A DNA stretch of 64,000 nucleotides from Rhodospirillaceae bacterium BRH_c57 (GCA_000961745.1 LAEA01000152.1:39507-103506); one strand, 5' to 3'. Shown: positions 18,292 through 27,507, numbered from the stretch's first letter. Notes: generated by a model not told the origin, from the sequence alone. Numbers and translations are program-made.

Positions 18292-19491
18292 ATGATGTCA
18301 AGCGAAGCCCTATGGAGCGTGACGGTTCAAGGTTCGTCAGGAACGAAGACGGTGAAGGTGAAGGCGTCCGACAAGGCCACCGCGAGGTCGAGGGCCTCCA
18401 TGTACGGGAGCGTCGTCGAGGTCAGGAAGGACTCCGGCGGCGGCCTTTGGAGGGCGGGCATGAAGGTTCCCGAGAGGGCGACGTTCATGAACAAGCTGGC
18501 CCAGCTATCGCTTTCGAAGGTTCCACTGTCCGAAGGGCTTCGCTCGATGCGAGATTCCATGCCCGGACGGGCGGGGGCTGCTGCCGGCATGCTCCTCGAC
18601 GCGATGAACTCGGGGATGAACCTCTCCAAGGCGATGGAAGCGAACCCGAAGGATTTTCCGACTGCGGTGGTGGCCATCGTGAAAGCGGGGCTGAAGACAG
18701 GCTCGACGAGCGAGGCCCTGAAGGGGGCCGTCGAGTTCGAACGCACGTTCGCGAGCGCGAAAAAGGGAAGCGACATCGGCATCACGATATCTGCCGCCCA
18801 AATCGTGTTCGCCGCATTGATAGGGGCTTCTGCAGGGCCGATGATGGATATGATGATGGGCGACATCATGCAGTCCATGATCACCGGCCCCGTCAACCCT
18901 ACATATGACACGGCACTCATGCTGTCGGGACTGGGATCCTCAGTCGTCGCGTTTTTTGCCGCCGTCCTCATCTCGGCAATGGTGTTTTTCCTTTTCATCG
19001 GCGGCGTAGGCAAGAGGCTGTTCCCGATCTTCGCGGACTCAGTCATCCTCAAGATCCCCTACTACCGCGACCTCGTGCTGTCGCTTCAGAACTACATCTC
19101 GCTTTACCAGCTCTCGCTGCTGTTGCGGGCGGGGGTGCAACTTGAAAAGTCGCTGTCCCTGACGTCAGAGGCGACGCCCGTGGGGGCGATGAAGGCCGAC
19201 CTTCTCAAGGCATCGGTTGCTGTAAAGCAGGGCAGGCCGTGGACGGATCGCATCCGCATGCTGTCCCCGACCGACCGGCTGTCGGTGGCCTTCGCAAGCG
19301 ACCGGACGACGATGGCGGACGCCCTCCGCGAGGTCGCCGGCTTCTACAAGGACGAATACGCGAACAAGCTGGCGACCATCTCCCCCATGCTCAAATACGT
19401 CGCCTTCTTCATGTTCACTGCGGTGGCCGCCATCGTCGCGATCGAAACGATGGTTCCGACCTTCATGCTCATGGAAGGACTCAAGATATGA
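18292..19491 (+). CDS. GspF/PilR-like inner-membrane protein
   Basis: Type II secretion F-domain organisation: FMNKLAQLSLSKVPLSEGLRSM ... LYQLSLLLRAGVQLEKSLSL; C-terminal TM. Confidence 0.85.
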   Translation: MMSSEALWSVTVQGSSGTKTVKVKASDKATARSRASMYGSVVEVRKDSGGGLWRAGMKVPERATFMNKLAQLSLSKVPLSEGLRSMRDSMPGRAGAAAGMLLDAMNSGMNLSKAMEANPKDFPTAVVAIVKAGLKTGSTSEALKGAVEFERTFASAKKGSDIGITISAAQIVFAALIGASAGPMMDMMMGDIMQSMITGPVNPTYDTALMLSGLGSSVVAFFAAVLISAMVFFLFIGGVGKRLFPIFADSVILKIPYYRDLVLSLQNYISLYQLSLLLRAGVQLEKSLSLTSEATPVGAMKADLLKASVAVKQGRPWTDRIRMLSPTDRLSVAFASDRTTMADALREVAGFYKDEYANKLATISPMLKYVAFFMFTAVAAIVAIETMVPTFMLMEGLKI

Positions 19492-19730
19492 TCGGACTGG
19501 AAACAGGCATCGCCTTCATCGACGGGGATCACGCAGGGCTTGCCCGCATCGTGTCGGAATATGTCCTCGTGGCGTCCGATGGGCTCCCACCAGACTCCCT
19601 TTAGGACATCCTCGGGGTGATGGCGAGAGAGACGGAACACCATTTTGCGGTCGAGGGGGACGCCTTCGAACGGGCGGGGATCCAAGATGCCTTCAGGCAC
19701 CAACATAAACGTATGAATAAAGACGGGTGA
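19488..19730 (+). pseudogene. Hemerythrin-like ORF interrupted by in-frame TAG (19602-19604)
   Basis: MIGLETGIAFIDGDHAGLARIVSEY...SL-TAG-DILGVMARETEHHFAVEGDAFERAGIQDAFRHQHKRMN; hemerythrin His/Glu motifs on both sides of the stop. Confidence 0.6.
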
Positions 19731-19747
19731 CTTTTTCAAATTCTGCT

Positions 19748-19766
19748 TTTAGTGTTGACATGACAT
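19748..19766 (+). promoter_or_regulatory. Dispersed promoter motif TTTAGTGTTGACATGACAT
   Basis: Motif upstream of 19825 ORF. Confidence 0.55.
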
Positions 19767-19824
19767 CCATTAGGGTAACACGGTTCACAGAAAACTGGTG
19801 TGCCGTAGGCAACGGGAGGGTTCA

Positions 19825-20238
19825 ATGGAAGGCTTCATCAAGCACATAGAGGCGTTCGTCGGGGGCGTTGAGGAATCGGGACACATCTTTGTGCTCGATG
19901 CCCGCTCATGCTACGGCACGGAGGTGGCGGGATGGATCGCTCCTCTGTCGCGGCTTCCGCTGTTCTCACTCCTCATTGTGGGGGACGAGGACATCCACGT
20001 CAGGATGGCGGCTGCGATCTCGGTGCAGGGCGGGATGGCCTACGGCATCCTTCAGGCCGACGACGGTGATTCCACGGGGGCTTCCCTGGAAGCGGCGCTG
20101 GAATGTGCCCGCAGTGGCAAGCCGACGACTCTGGTCTCGGCGCCAAGCGAGACGTCTAGCTACAGGATCATCTCCGAGGCATGCGACGGGCTTCCCGTGC
20201 AGTGGCTCGACGCGGGCAGGATCGGGGGTGCAGCATGA
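19825..20238 (+). CDS. Hypothetical protein
   Basis: ORF with gggagg RBS. Confidence 0.55.
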   Translation: MEGFIKHIEAFVGGVEESGHIFVLDARSCYGTEVAGWIAPLSRLPLFSLLIVGDEDIHVRMAAAISVQGGMAYGILQADDGDSTGASLEAALECARSGKPTTLVSAPSETSSYRIISEACDGLPVQWLDAGRIGGAA

Positions 20239-20245
20239 CCCAGAC

Positions 20246-20431
20246 ATGGAAAGCGGCTTGAACAAGGAGAGGGTGGAACCATTCATACAGTCCGTAATCG
20301 TGACATTCGATCCCTTCGTCGAAGCGGCCCTTATGTTCGCCGGCTTAGCGGCAATACCCTTCGGCGGAAGTCGCATGATTGCCGGCGCCACCGAGTGGCT
20401 TCAGGGAAAGATCGGCCCGAAGGAAAGCTGA
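20246..20431 (+). CDS. Small TM protein (61 aa)
   Basis: MESGLNKERVEPFIQSVIVTFDPFVEAALMFAGLAAIPFGG... Confidence 0.4.
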   Translation: MESGLNKERVEPFIQSVIVTFDPFVEAALMFAGLAAIPFGGSRMIAGATEWLQGKIGPKES

Positions 20432-20476
20432 GCGGGAAGCACCTTCTTCGCGGGCGTCCACCCCCGATCCCTGTTG

Positions 20477-20542
20477 GCTCCCGCAGTGCGTCCATCGCGA
20501 TCCCTTTTAGCGCCCGCAGTGCGTCCATACGGCCCCCAACTT
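20477..20542 (+). repeat. Two 33-bp units of the GCTCCCGC..GCGTCC repeat family
   Basis: GCTCCCGCAGTGCGTCCATCGCGATCCCTTTTA / GCGCCCGCAGTGCGTCCATACGG at 33-bp spacing. Confidence 0.6.
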
Positions 20543-20555
20543 GTACATAGGCGGA

Positions 20556-20975
20556 CTAGGGATTATCGAGGCCGTCCACCGGCGGGATTCCACCGTCAGG
20601 GGTCGGCTGCTCGATGTCAGTCCCTTCCAGCCATGCAGCGAGCGTAACGGGGTCGGTCGCCACGGTCGGCCAACCCGTCGCCTCGTTACCCTCCGCCACC
20701 TCGATGAGATCTCCCTCGGGGCAGTGCAGGAAGGCGACCGTCGGAGCTCTGTCCCTCAGGCGGAACCAGGCCATGCGAACCTGCTCTTCCCAGGTCCGGC
20801 TTGGGCTCTTCGACTGACCAGCCAAATCTGGGAGGTTCTCCGCACCGTACAGGTTGCCCTCATAGTAGGCTAGTACCCGACCGTCGTCCGTCCTACGTCC
20901 CACGATCGCGGAGCCTTCTTTCACCTTTGAGTGGGCGAAGGTGCCCTCCTTCGGCACGAAAACTGAGAAAACCAT
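20556..20975 (-). CDS. Hypothetical protein
   Basis: ORF with protein-like composition. Confidence 0.5.
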   Translation of the reverse strand: MVFSVFVPKEGTFAHSKVKEGSAIVGRRTDDGRVLAYYEGNLYGAENLPDLAGQSKSPSRTWEEQVRMAWFRLRDRAPTVAFLHCPEGDLIEVAEGNEATGWPTVATDPVTLAAWLEGTDIEQPTPDGGIPPVDGLDNP

Positions 20976-21044
20976 GGGTTCCCCGCAAAAATTCCGCCAG
21001 CCCCTATTGTGGCGTCCGGATGGTTCCTGGCCAAGACGTTATGA

Positions 21045-21079
21045 AGTGTTGACATGTGGTCTGATAGTTGACATGCAGA
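21045..21079 (+). promoter_or_regulatory. Tandem promoter motifs AGTGTTGACATGTGG and AGTTGACATGCAGA
   Basis: Two adjacent copies upstream of 21135 ORF. Confidence 0.6.
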
Positions 21080-21134
21080 CTTTAGAGGACGAGAATCCTT
21101 CCACTTACCTTTTGCAAACAAGGAGCGGCATGAA

Positions 21135-21557
21135 ATGGCGGATAACATCATCGTACTACCGACTAATATAGTTGAGGGTTTTAGGGTCGAGAGGGTCAAG
21201 CTGGTCTCGGGTGCGGCCACCGTGAACAGAAGTTTCGTCGGCGACTTCTTGATGCGGATATTCGACTTTTTCAGGGACATGTTCGGCGGCAACTCGGCCA
21301 GCCACAGCGAACTCATGAAGAAAGGTCTCCACGCCGCCATCTCGGACATGGTCGAGGATGCGTCCCAGCTTCAGGGGGTCAACGCCGTGGTCGACTTCTC
21401 GTTCAGGCCGCAGGAGACCGCCAACGGCAAGTTCACCAGCTTTATCTGCACCGGCACCGCCGCCCGCCTGACCCGCCTGCCGGATGGCGAGACGGAACGC
21501 GAACTCTTGAAGAAGCTCGTGGCGCAGCAGGAAGCGATCCTCAAGGGGACGAGGTAA
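21135..21557 (+). CDS. YbjQ/UPF0145-like protein
   Basis: VSGAATVNRSFVGDFLMRIFDFFRDMFGGNSASHSELMKKGLHAAISDMVEDASQLQGVNAVVDFSF. Confidence 0.75.
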   Translation: MADNIIVLPTNIVEGFRVERVKLVSGAATVNRSFVGDFLMRIFDFFRDMFGGNSASHSELMKKGLHAAISDMVEDASQLQGVNAVVDFSFRPQETANGKFTSFICTGTAARLTRLPDGETERELLKKLVAQQEAILKGTR

Positions 21558-21561
21558 GAGG

Positions 21562-22158
21562 ATGGCAAAGCGGAAAAAGCCGAAGACAATGTCTGCCGCT
21601 CAGGCGATGGCGGAAGGGCTTGCCGTCCTGGCGGTCGGGGCCAGCCTCATGGCGTGGACACTGACTCCTCCAAGCACAGGCGTCGGCATGTTCGACGACC
21701 ACAGCCCCCTCGCCCGTGCGGTCGTCCAGGCCGTCAGGGATTCGAAGTGGGGCATCGCCGCAACGACCCACGATTGGACGGCGGCCCGTGCGGACGGTGG
21801 GATTGTATTGGGAGCCGTGCGGGAGCACGAGGAAGGCTTAACGGGAGCCGGGCGGGATTCCGTGGCACCTGTTGGGAGCCTGCGACAGGGAACGGCCAGG
21901 CTGCATGTCACGGCTCCCCCTGCCCTCATCGCCGAAGGCATGATCCGCCCCGCACGCCGCTTGGTGGAAGCCGACGTCGTGCAGAAATGCACTTCCCTAG
22001 GATGCTCCCCTGCCCGTGTGGTGGCCGTCAGGTTCGAGGGCGAGACCATCAAGGAAAGGCTCGTTCCCGAGGGCTCCATCAGGCAGGAACTCCTGGAAAA
22101 GGGCCGAGAGAGGTACGGCGACAAGTTGAAGGCCCTGAAGGAGCGGTTCCTGAACTGA
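21562..22158 (+). CDS. Hypothetical membrane-anchored protein
   Basis: ORF, N-terminal TM, 5 nt after the upstream gene. Confidence 0.6.
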   Translation: MAKRKKPKTMSAAQAMAEGLAVLAVGASLMAWTLTPPSTGVGMFDDHSPLARAVVQAVRDSKWGIAATTHDWTAARADGGIVLGAVREHEEGLTGAGRDSVAPVGSLRQGTARLHVTAPPALIAEGMIRPARRLVEADVVQKCTSLGCSPARVVAVRFEGETIKERLVPEGSIRQELLEKGRERYGDKLKALKERFLN

Positions 22159-22223
22159 TCCGGACTGGTTGACCGTGTCTGGATACCGTATAAAAACATG
22201 GTGCGCGAACGGGTGGCAGGATA

Positions 22224-22817
22224 ATGGCTTTCGATCTTTCTGAGGCGGTGGCCCTCCGTGCTGAGGGGATGTCGATGACGGGCATAGGCTCGAAGCTCGG
22301 CTGCACGAAGCAGGCGGTCCAAAAGCGGCTGTCTGGATTCCGGAAGGACGCCGAAAGGATGGCCGATGGCGGCGTGCCGGTCTCCGACATCGCCCAGTCT
22401 CTGGCCGTCGACGCCGAGGCCGTGGAGGCCGCCCTGGACGGCAGGCTTTCCGCTCCCGCCTCCAAGGCCCGCAGGGTATCGCTCTCAGGCTGGCAAGACG
22501 CCGCCGTCGCCTTTGCGAGGAAGCGTATACCGGAGGGCGGCCCGGAGACCGACGCAGAGGCCGCCGCGATTGTCGAAGAGATAGCCGAGAAGCACGGCAA
22601 GACCGAACGCTGGGTCAGGGCGGTCCTGCGGGAGGCCGGCATATCGCTCTCACGTCGGACGACGGAAGAAGAACGGGCACACATCGTGTCCCTCGTCCGT
22701 GCCAAAATGACCTACAGGCAGGTCGCGGAAGCGACGGGATGGAGCGTCTCGATGGTCGAGAAGGCCGCACAGGCGGCAGGTGTCGCCTGCGGACGGCAAG
22801 GGCGGAGACCCGCCTAA
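22224..22817 (+). CDS. Multi-HTH protein (about four HTH motifs)
   Basis: SMTGIGSKLGCTKQAVQKRL; PVSDIAQSLAVDAEAVEAAL; AEKHGKTERWVRAVLREAGI; TYRQVAEATGWSVSMVEKAAQ. Confidence 0.7.
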   Translation: MAFDLSEAVALRAEGMSMTGIGSKLGCTKQAVQKRLSGFRKDAERMADGGVPVSDIAQSLAVDAEAVEAALDGRLSAPASKARRVSLSGWQDAAVAFARKRIPEGGPETDAEAAAIVEEIAEKHGKTERWVRAVLREAGISLSRRTTEEERAHIVSLVRAKMTYRQVAEATGWSVSMVEKAAQAAGVACGRQGRRPA

Positions 22818-23050
22818 CCGAGCCTAGTTTTCTATGTCACCAGAAAGCCCCCTGCCCCAGACCATTTTGCGGTTAATCTTTGCAGTAGTTCGGGTGCATC
22901 ATCCTCTGATTGATGCGGATTCCCCCTGTTTGCCGACATCACCGCGGAAGACGCCTTTTCTGTTGCCGTGAAGGCCGCCTACATGGGACGGCCTTCAACA
23001 TTTTCGGGTGCCACGCCTAGCTTAGCGGGCCTGCTTTGGGTGTCTTTCTG

Positions 23051-23380
23051 GCTCCCGCGTGGCGTCCGCAGGGCATGTCTTGCGCTCCCACAAGGCATCC
23101 GCCTAGCGAGGCTTTTGCTCCCGCCCTGCGTCCGCAGGGCATGTCTCACGCTCCCATAAGGCATCCGCCTAGCGAGGCTTTTGCTCCCGCCCTGCGTCCG
23201 CAAGGCATGGCTCAGACTCCCACTAGGCATCCGCCTAGCGGGGCTTTTACTCCCGCCCTGCGTCCGCAAGGCATGGCTCACACTCCCACTAGGCATCCGC
23301 CTAGCGGGGCTTTTGCTCCCACCCTGCGGACGCAGGGCATGGCTCACGCTCCCAGTAAGCGTCCAGTAGGCAGCCGTTTA
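23051..23380 (+). repeat. Exact-period 33-bp tandem array, 10 units (two alternating types, 66-bp higher order)
   Basis: (G/A)CTCCC starts at 23051, 23084, 23117, 23150, 23183, 23216, 23249, 23282, 23315, 23348. Confidence 0.95.
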
Positions 23381-23939
23381 ATGCACCTTGCGGCTACCCA
23401 TTTGGCTCCCGCAAGGCGTCCAGTGCATCCCCGCCGGATTTCGCCCCCCAAGAACATGTTGACCTGGTGGTGTGACTGAAACCGCTCTTCTTGATCGAGA
23501 AGGTGGAAGCCGCAAGGGGCAGGGGAGGGGTCGCAGACGCTCTGGTCGAGGTCGCCGAATGGCTGTGTCCGCAGGCTGCCCATCAAGCCACCCTACGTCT
23601 ATAGGGCATGGTTCACGCTCGCACACGGAGTTGCCAAAACTCCTGCCTGACCGCCATCAAGTGGGTTAACCGCATCCCAAAAGGCTCCCGAATGCATCCC
23701 TTGTGGAGCCGGCCTGGAATCAGTCTGACTTCTTAGTGCCGTCCATTCAGTATCTCCAGGTGCTAAATGCGACACCCTCTGGGCTCCCACCGAGATCCCG
23801 CATGACAGCCACAAGGTGGACTGTCCTTGTCTCGCCGTAGGATCTCGTGACCGCAAGGGGCTACGTCACCAACCGCTTCATACGTCCACTCGGGAAGGGC
23901 TTCGATCCCCGCAAATGACGGTCTCCGATGGGAGATGAG

Positions 23940-23975
23940 AGGGGAGGGGAGGGGAGGGGAGGGGAGGGGAGGGGG
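23940..23975 (+). repeat. (AGGGG)n microsatellite, seven G-runs
   Basis: aggggaggggaggggaggggaggggaggggaggggg. Confidence 0.95.
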
Positions 23976-24280
23976 CAACAGGAACTGGTACCTTGGCCAC
24001 ATTGACGAGGTTTATGGATACCGCATTGCCTGCCGGCAACCTCCCATATGCATCCCACAAAGCTCCCACAGGCATCCCCTCGGGTGCCCAAAGGCCCCCG
24101 CACATCTGAGTTCTATTCCAGGCGGAAAGCTGCGAGGCCTAGCAGAAATTCCATTCAGCGGCAGGCTGGCAGAAGCGTCTCACCAGCGAAACTTCTCCTT
24201 TTCAAGAGCCCCCGCCGACGCCGCTCGACACCGCCGTGAGAGCCTGCATCCATCGAAAACAGGCTCCACGGAGAGAGAAC

Positions 24281-24577
24281 ATGAACATCCCCACTTGCAC
24301 CGCCTACCTTTCCTGCATCGAGTACGCCCCGAACGGCGACGGCACCACCCAGGCCACCATTATGGGGGCGATGGTCGAGATCGATGCAGCCACTTGCCTC
24401 GAAGCCTACCAGGGCCTTCAGGAACTTCACGAAGATGGTCTCATCGAGTTCGTCTGGCAGCCAGCCGACGACCCCGTCACCATCTCCTACCATGTAGATG
24501 CAGGCCGCACCCACCCCTGCCTCGACGTCATCGACGGCCCGGACCGCACCATGGAGGTCGATGACTTCCTCTGCTGA
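24281..24577 (+). CDS. Hypothetical protein
   Basis: ATG with gagagaac upstream; protein-like composition. Confidence 0.5.
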   Translation: MNIPTCTAYLSCIEYAPNGDGTTQATIMGAMVEIDAATCLEAYQGLQELHEDGLIEFVWQPADDPVTISYHVDAGRTHPCLDVIDGPDRTMEVDDFLC

Positions 24578-24706
24578 CGGGTTGACGCTTAAGGTGCCTG
24601 GGAGGATGCACGAACTGCTCGACCGCCAGTAAAGAGCAAACTTTACGATTCCTCCCAGGATTCCAGCATGCTACCTTGGTGCAACACACCATAGAGGCAT
24701 GTATCC

Positions 24707-25009
24707 ATGCTGGCTGAGCTCAGGCTGCGGCTAGAGGCCGTGGACGACACCCGCAACATCCGGCGGGGCTACTCGATTCATGCTGGCAGGGACCTGTTCG
24801 GCCAGTGGTGCGTCGAGGCCCGCTGGGGCAGACTTGGTTCGCCGAATGGCACCGTGATGCGGTTGCACGCCGGCGACGAGGTCGAGGCAAGGAAGGCGGT
24901 GAGGGCTGCCTTGCGGAAGCGGCAGACCTCGCCGCGGCGGATAGGCGTGCCCTACGAGGTCAAGGAGGCCATCTACCCCGAGGGGTCGGAAGCCTCCGAT
25001 TGGGGGTGA
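24707..25009 (+). CDS. WGR-domain protein
   Basis: GYSIHAGRDLFGQWCVEARWGRLGSPNG...ARKAVRAALRKR. Confidence 0.75.
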   Translation: MLAELRLRLEAVDDTRNIRRGYSIHAGRDLFGQWCVEARWGRLGSPNGTVMRLHAGDEVEARKAVRAALRKRQTSPRRIGVPYEVKEAIYPEGSEASDWG

Positions 25010-25027
25010 TAGTCACCACCGCTGAAG

Positions 25028-26419
25028 TCATTTCGCCACAACGACCTCTGCGGCGGCCCTGTCGGCCTCCATCCACAGCCTGCGGGCCACCTTGGCGATG
25101 TTGACCCCAGTGTCGAGCCCTGCGTCGTCCATCGCCCTTTGGAGGGCTGCGGAGTGCCTCCAGGCGACGCCCCACCCTCCCAAGGATGCATCTGCCGAAG
25201 CCTCGATCCTCGCCGCCTCGGCGCTGCCACCCCAGGCCGTTTCAGGCATCACGGCGTATATTGACAGTCCGACGAGAAGGGAAGCGGTGGCAGTCGGCAT
25301 CAAGAGCCTGCCCCTTCCTGTCTCAAGCACTCCCCACATCGCCCACAGAATGGCCAGCGACTTGGCGAGGTTGAGCAGGATGGAGACCTGCGACAGCCCC
25401 ATCGAGATCGGCGGAACGAAGATGGCGGAGGCGACATCCTTGGCATCCTTGGTTACAGCCCACGCCTCGGGATCCTTGCCTGCCTTAAGCCCCCACGGGC
25501 GGACCAGTCTCTCGGCGATCCAAGCGTCGAGGTCCTCCATGGTCATGGCTGGCGGCAGATCGCCGAGGGAGAGGACGGAGCCGTCGGCCATCTTGATGGA
25601 CTTCTTGAAGAACTCCTCGCGTAGCCTGCGTCCGTCCTCCGTCTGCGACTGCGGGGCGATTTCGTAGGTGAACCTCTCAAGGGTGGCGTCGACGTCCGGC
25701 TCCACTCCCCCCGTCCGCTTGAGGAACTCGCTCCGGAGCGAGTCTCCCGCTGCCCGTGCCCTCACGCTCCGCTCGGAGGGGGGGAGGGACATCTCGTAGC
25801 TCCAGTATACGAAGTCCTGGTGGGCATGCTTCAGCTTGTCCCACGTCTTGGGGTAGGCGGTGCGGATCCTCTCCGCACCGAAGTCGAGGTCGCGCAGCTT
25901 TTCCTCAATCATGCCGCCGGAAGACGAGGCCACCCGCAGGGCCGCCTCCGCGTCAGCCAAAGAGAAGGCTGCATTGGCCGCCGCGATGCGGTCGATCTTC
26001 CCGCCTGGTGCAATCCACGGGTCGCCAACCTTTCCCTCCAGCACGAGCCCCCTGTGCAGGGCGACGACGCGGCCAGATTCTTTGACGTCGGTCGGCAACC
26101 CGGCGATGACGTTGTCGTAGCCCCAGGCAACGCTCCCGAAGACGATGATCCAGGCCAACCCGAACAGGGCGGCTCCCTTCAGGGACTTGGCCATCCACCC
26201 GAACAGGAACCAGGCGAGGCCGAAGGAGGCCAGACCCTTACCGACCCACGACAGGGCTTCGATGTCCTCCCTCGGGAAGCTGGTATCGACCGCCACGGCG
26301 AAAAGGGTGCCGTTGTAGCTGAGCTCCAGCCACAGGTAGGCGAGGGTCACCGCCATCGTAAAAACGAGGCTGGCGATCTTCCTGCCCTTGGTGCTCCCAC
26401 GCTTCAACTTTCCTATCAT
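25028..26419 (-). CDS. Multi-pass membrane protein, unknown function
   Basis: Long ORF with several hydrophobic segments. Confidence 0.7.
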   Translation of the reverse strand: MIGKLKRGSTKGRKIASLVFTMAVTLAYLWLELSYNGTLFAVAVDTSFPREDIEALSWVGKGLASFGLAWFLFGWMAKSLKGAALFGLAWIIVFGSVAWGYDNVIAGLPTDVKESGRVVALHRGLVLEGKVGDPWIAPGGKIDRIAAANAAFSLADAEAALRVASSSGGMIEEKLRDLDFGAERIRTAYPKTWDKLKHAHQDFVYWSYEMSLPPSERSVRARAAGDSLRSEFLKRTGGVEPDVDATLERFTYEIAPQSQTEDGRRLREEFFKKSIKMADGSVLSLGDLPPAMTMEDLDAWIAERLVRPWGLKAGKDPEAWAVTKDAKDVASAIFVPPISMGLSQVSILLNLAKSLAILWAMWGVLETGRGRLLMPTATASLLVGLSIYAVMPETAWGGSAEAARIEASADASLGGWGVAWRHSAALQRAMDDAGLDTGVNIAKVARRLWMEADRAAAEVVVAK

Positions 26420-26460
26420 CCCACTTCCTCCGCTGCCTCACTGATTGTCAGTCTGTACAA

Positions 26461-26516
26461 TCCACATGTCAACATCAAGATCGCTAATTTCATTGATTCT
26501 ATCAGTTGACATGCGG
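26461..26516. promoter_or_regulatory. Divergent pair of the TTGACATG(C/T)GG motif
   Basis: ccacatgtcaac (minus orientation) and ttgacatgcgga (26505) between divergent genes. Confidence 0.65.
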
Positions 26517-26569
26517 AGAGGTACGACTTAGCGTCAAAACCTCAATGCGGCAGCGAAGAGAGAGATCTG

Positions 26570-27058
26570 ATGAGCTATGGAAAGAAGATTGAGTGGACAG
26601 AAGCCTTATCGATGGGGATAGGGGCGATCGACGATCAGCACCGCACGCTGATCGACCTGTGCAACCTCCTCATCGAGGTCGTCGACAACGGCGACCAAGA
26701 GGGTGTGTCTGAAAGCGTCCTCATGGTCGGCGAGGAGTACGCTCGCGGCCACCTACACTTTGAGGAGGAGATGCTACGCCGTGCGGGGTTCCCGGAGGAA
26801 GAATCGCACGCCGCCGGCCACAGGAGGTTCGAGGTGAAGTTCGAGGAGTTTGCCGCTCGCTACGAGGTCGAGCCCGAAGGCTTCGACATGAAGGAGGTTG
26901 CCGACTTCGTCCTCGACTGGCTTTACGGCCACATCCTCAAGGAAGACCGCAAATATGCAGACTGGTTTGCCGAACGGGGGGGCGATGTAGACCTACCGGA
27001 CATCGGAGAGAGCCTGCTTGGTTCCGACTTTGGCGCTGTCGGCGACAAGCAGCAGTAG
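26570..27058 (+). CDS. Bacteriohemerythrin
   Basis: WTEALSMGIGAIDDQHRTLIDLCNLL...HLHFEEEMLRRAGFPEEESHAAGHRRF. Confidence 0.92.
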   Translation: MSYGKKIEWTEALSMGIGAIDDQHRTLIDLCNLLIEVVDNGDQEGVSESVLMVGEEYARGHLHFEEEMLRRAGFPEEESHAAGHRRFEVKFEEFAARYEVEPEGFDMKEVADFVLDWLYGHILKEDRKYADWFAERGGDVDLPDIGESLLGSDFGAVGDKQQ

Positions 27059-27070
27059 GAGGAAACTTGG

Positions 27071-27481
27071 ATGAGCGAAAAGATACAGGATCTCAGCCAC
27101 CTCAAGGTGCTGATCGTGGATGATGTCGCCAACATGCGGACGGTGATCAAGACCGCCCTTCAGACGATGGGGATAAGGAACGTCAGCACGGCCAACGACG
27201 GGGCTGACGCCCTCAAGGAGCTCCACCTAACATCCGACTATGACATCGTTTTGCTGGACATCAACATGAGCCCGCTCGACGGCCTCGACACCCTGCGACT
27301 GCTCCGCACGGGAAAGGACAGCCCGGCCCCAAAGGCAAGGGTGATCATGGTCACGGGGTACACGGACGCAGCCACCGTCATGGCCGCGAAGGAGATCGGC
27401 ATCCAGGGCTATATCGCAAAGCCGATCTCGATCAGGGCTCTGTACAGCTCCATCGTCAAGGCACTCAAAATGGATGTTTGA
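27071..27481 (+). CDS. Single-domain response regulator (CheY-like)
   Basis: KVLIVDDVANMRTVIKTALQ...DIVLLDINMSPLDGL...VIMVTGYTD...GYIAKPIS. Confidence 0.93.
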   Translation: MSEKIQDLSHLKVLIVDDVANMRTVIKTALQTMGIRNVSTANDGADALKELHLTSDYDIVLLDINMSPLDGLDTLRLLRTGKDSPAPKARVIMVTGYTDAATVMAAKEIGIQGYIAKPISIRALYSSIVKALKMDV

Positions 27482-27488
27482 TCATTGG

Positions 27489-27507
27489 TTTTAGTGTTTA
27501 CATACCA
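27489..27507 (+). promoter_or_regulatory. Dispersed promoter motif TTTTAGTGTTTACATACCA
   Basis: Motif copy upstream of 27550 ORF. Confidence 0.5.

Noticed and set aside
23051-23380. CRISPR array
   Set aside because: Units are contiguous and all repeat; no unique spacers and no cas genes
23036-23479. ORFs encoding 11-aa repeats (APALRPQGMSHAPIRHPPSE...) on both strands
   Set aside because: A 33-bp period keeps several frames open at once on both strands; no RBS or consistent gene frame, so it is treated as a DNA repeat
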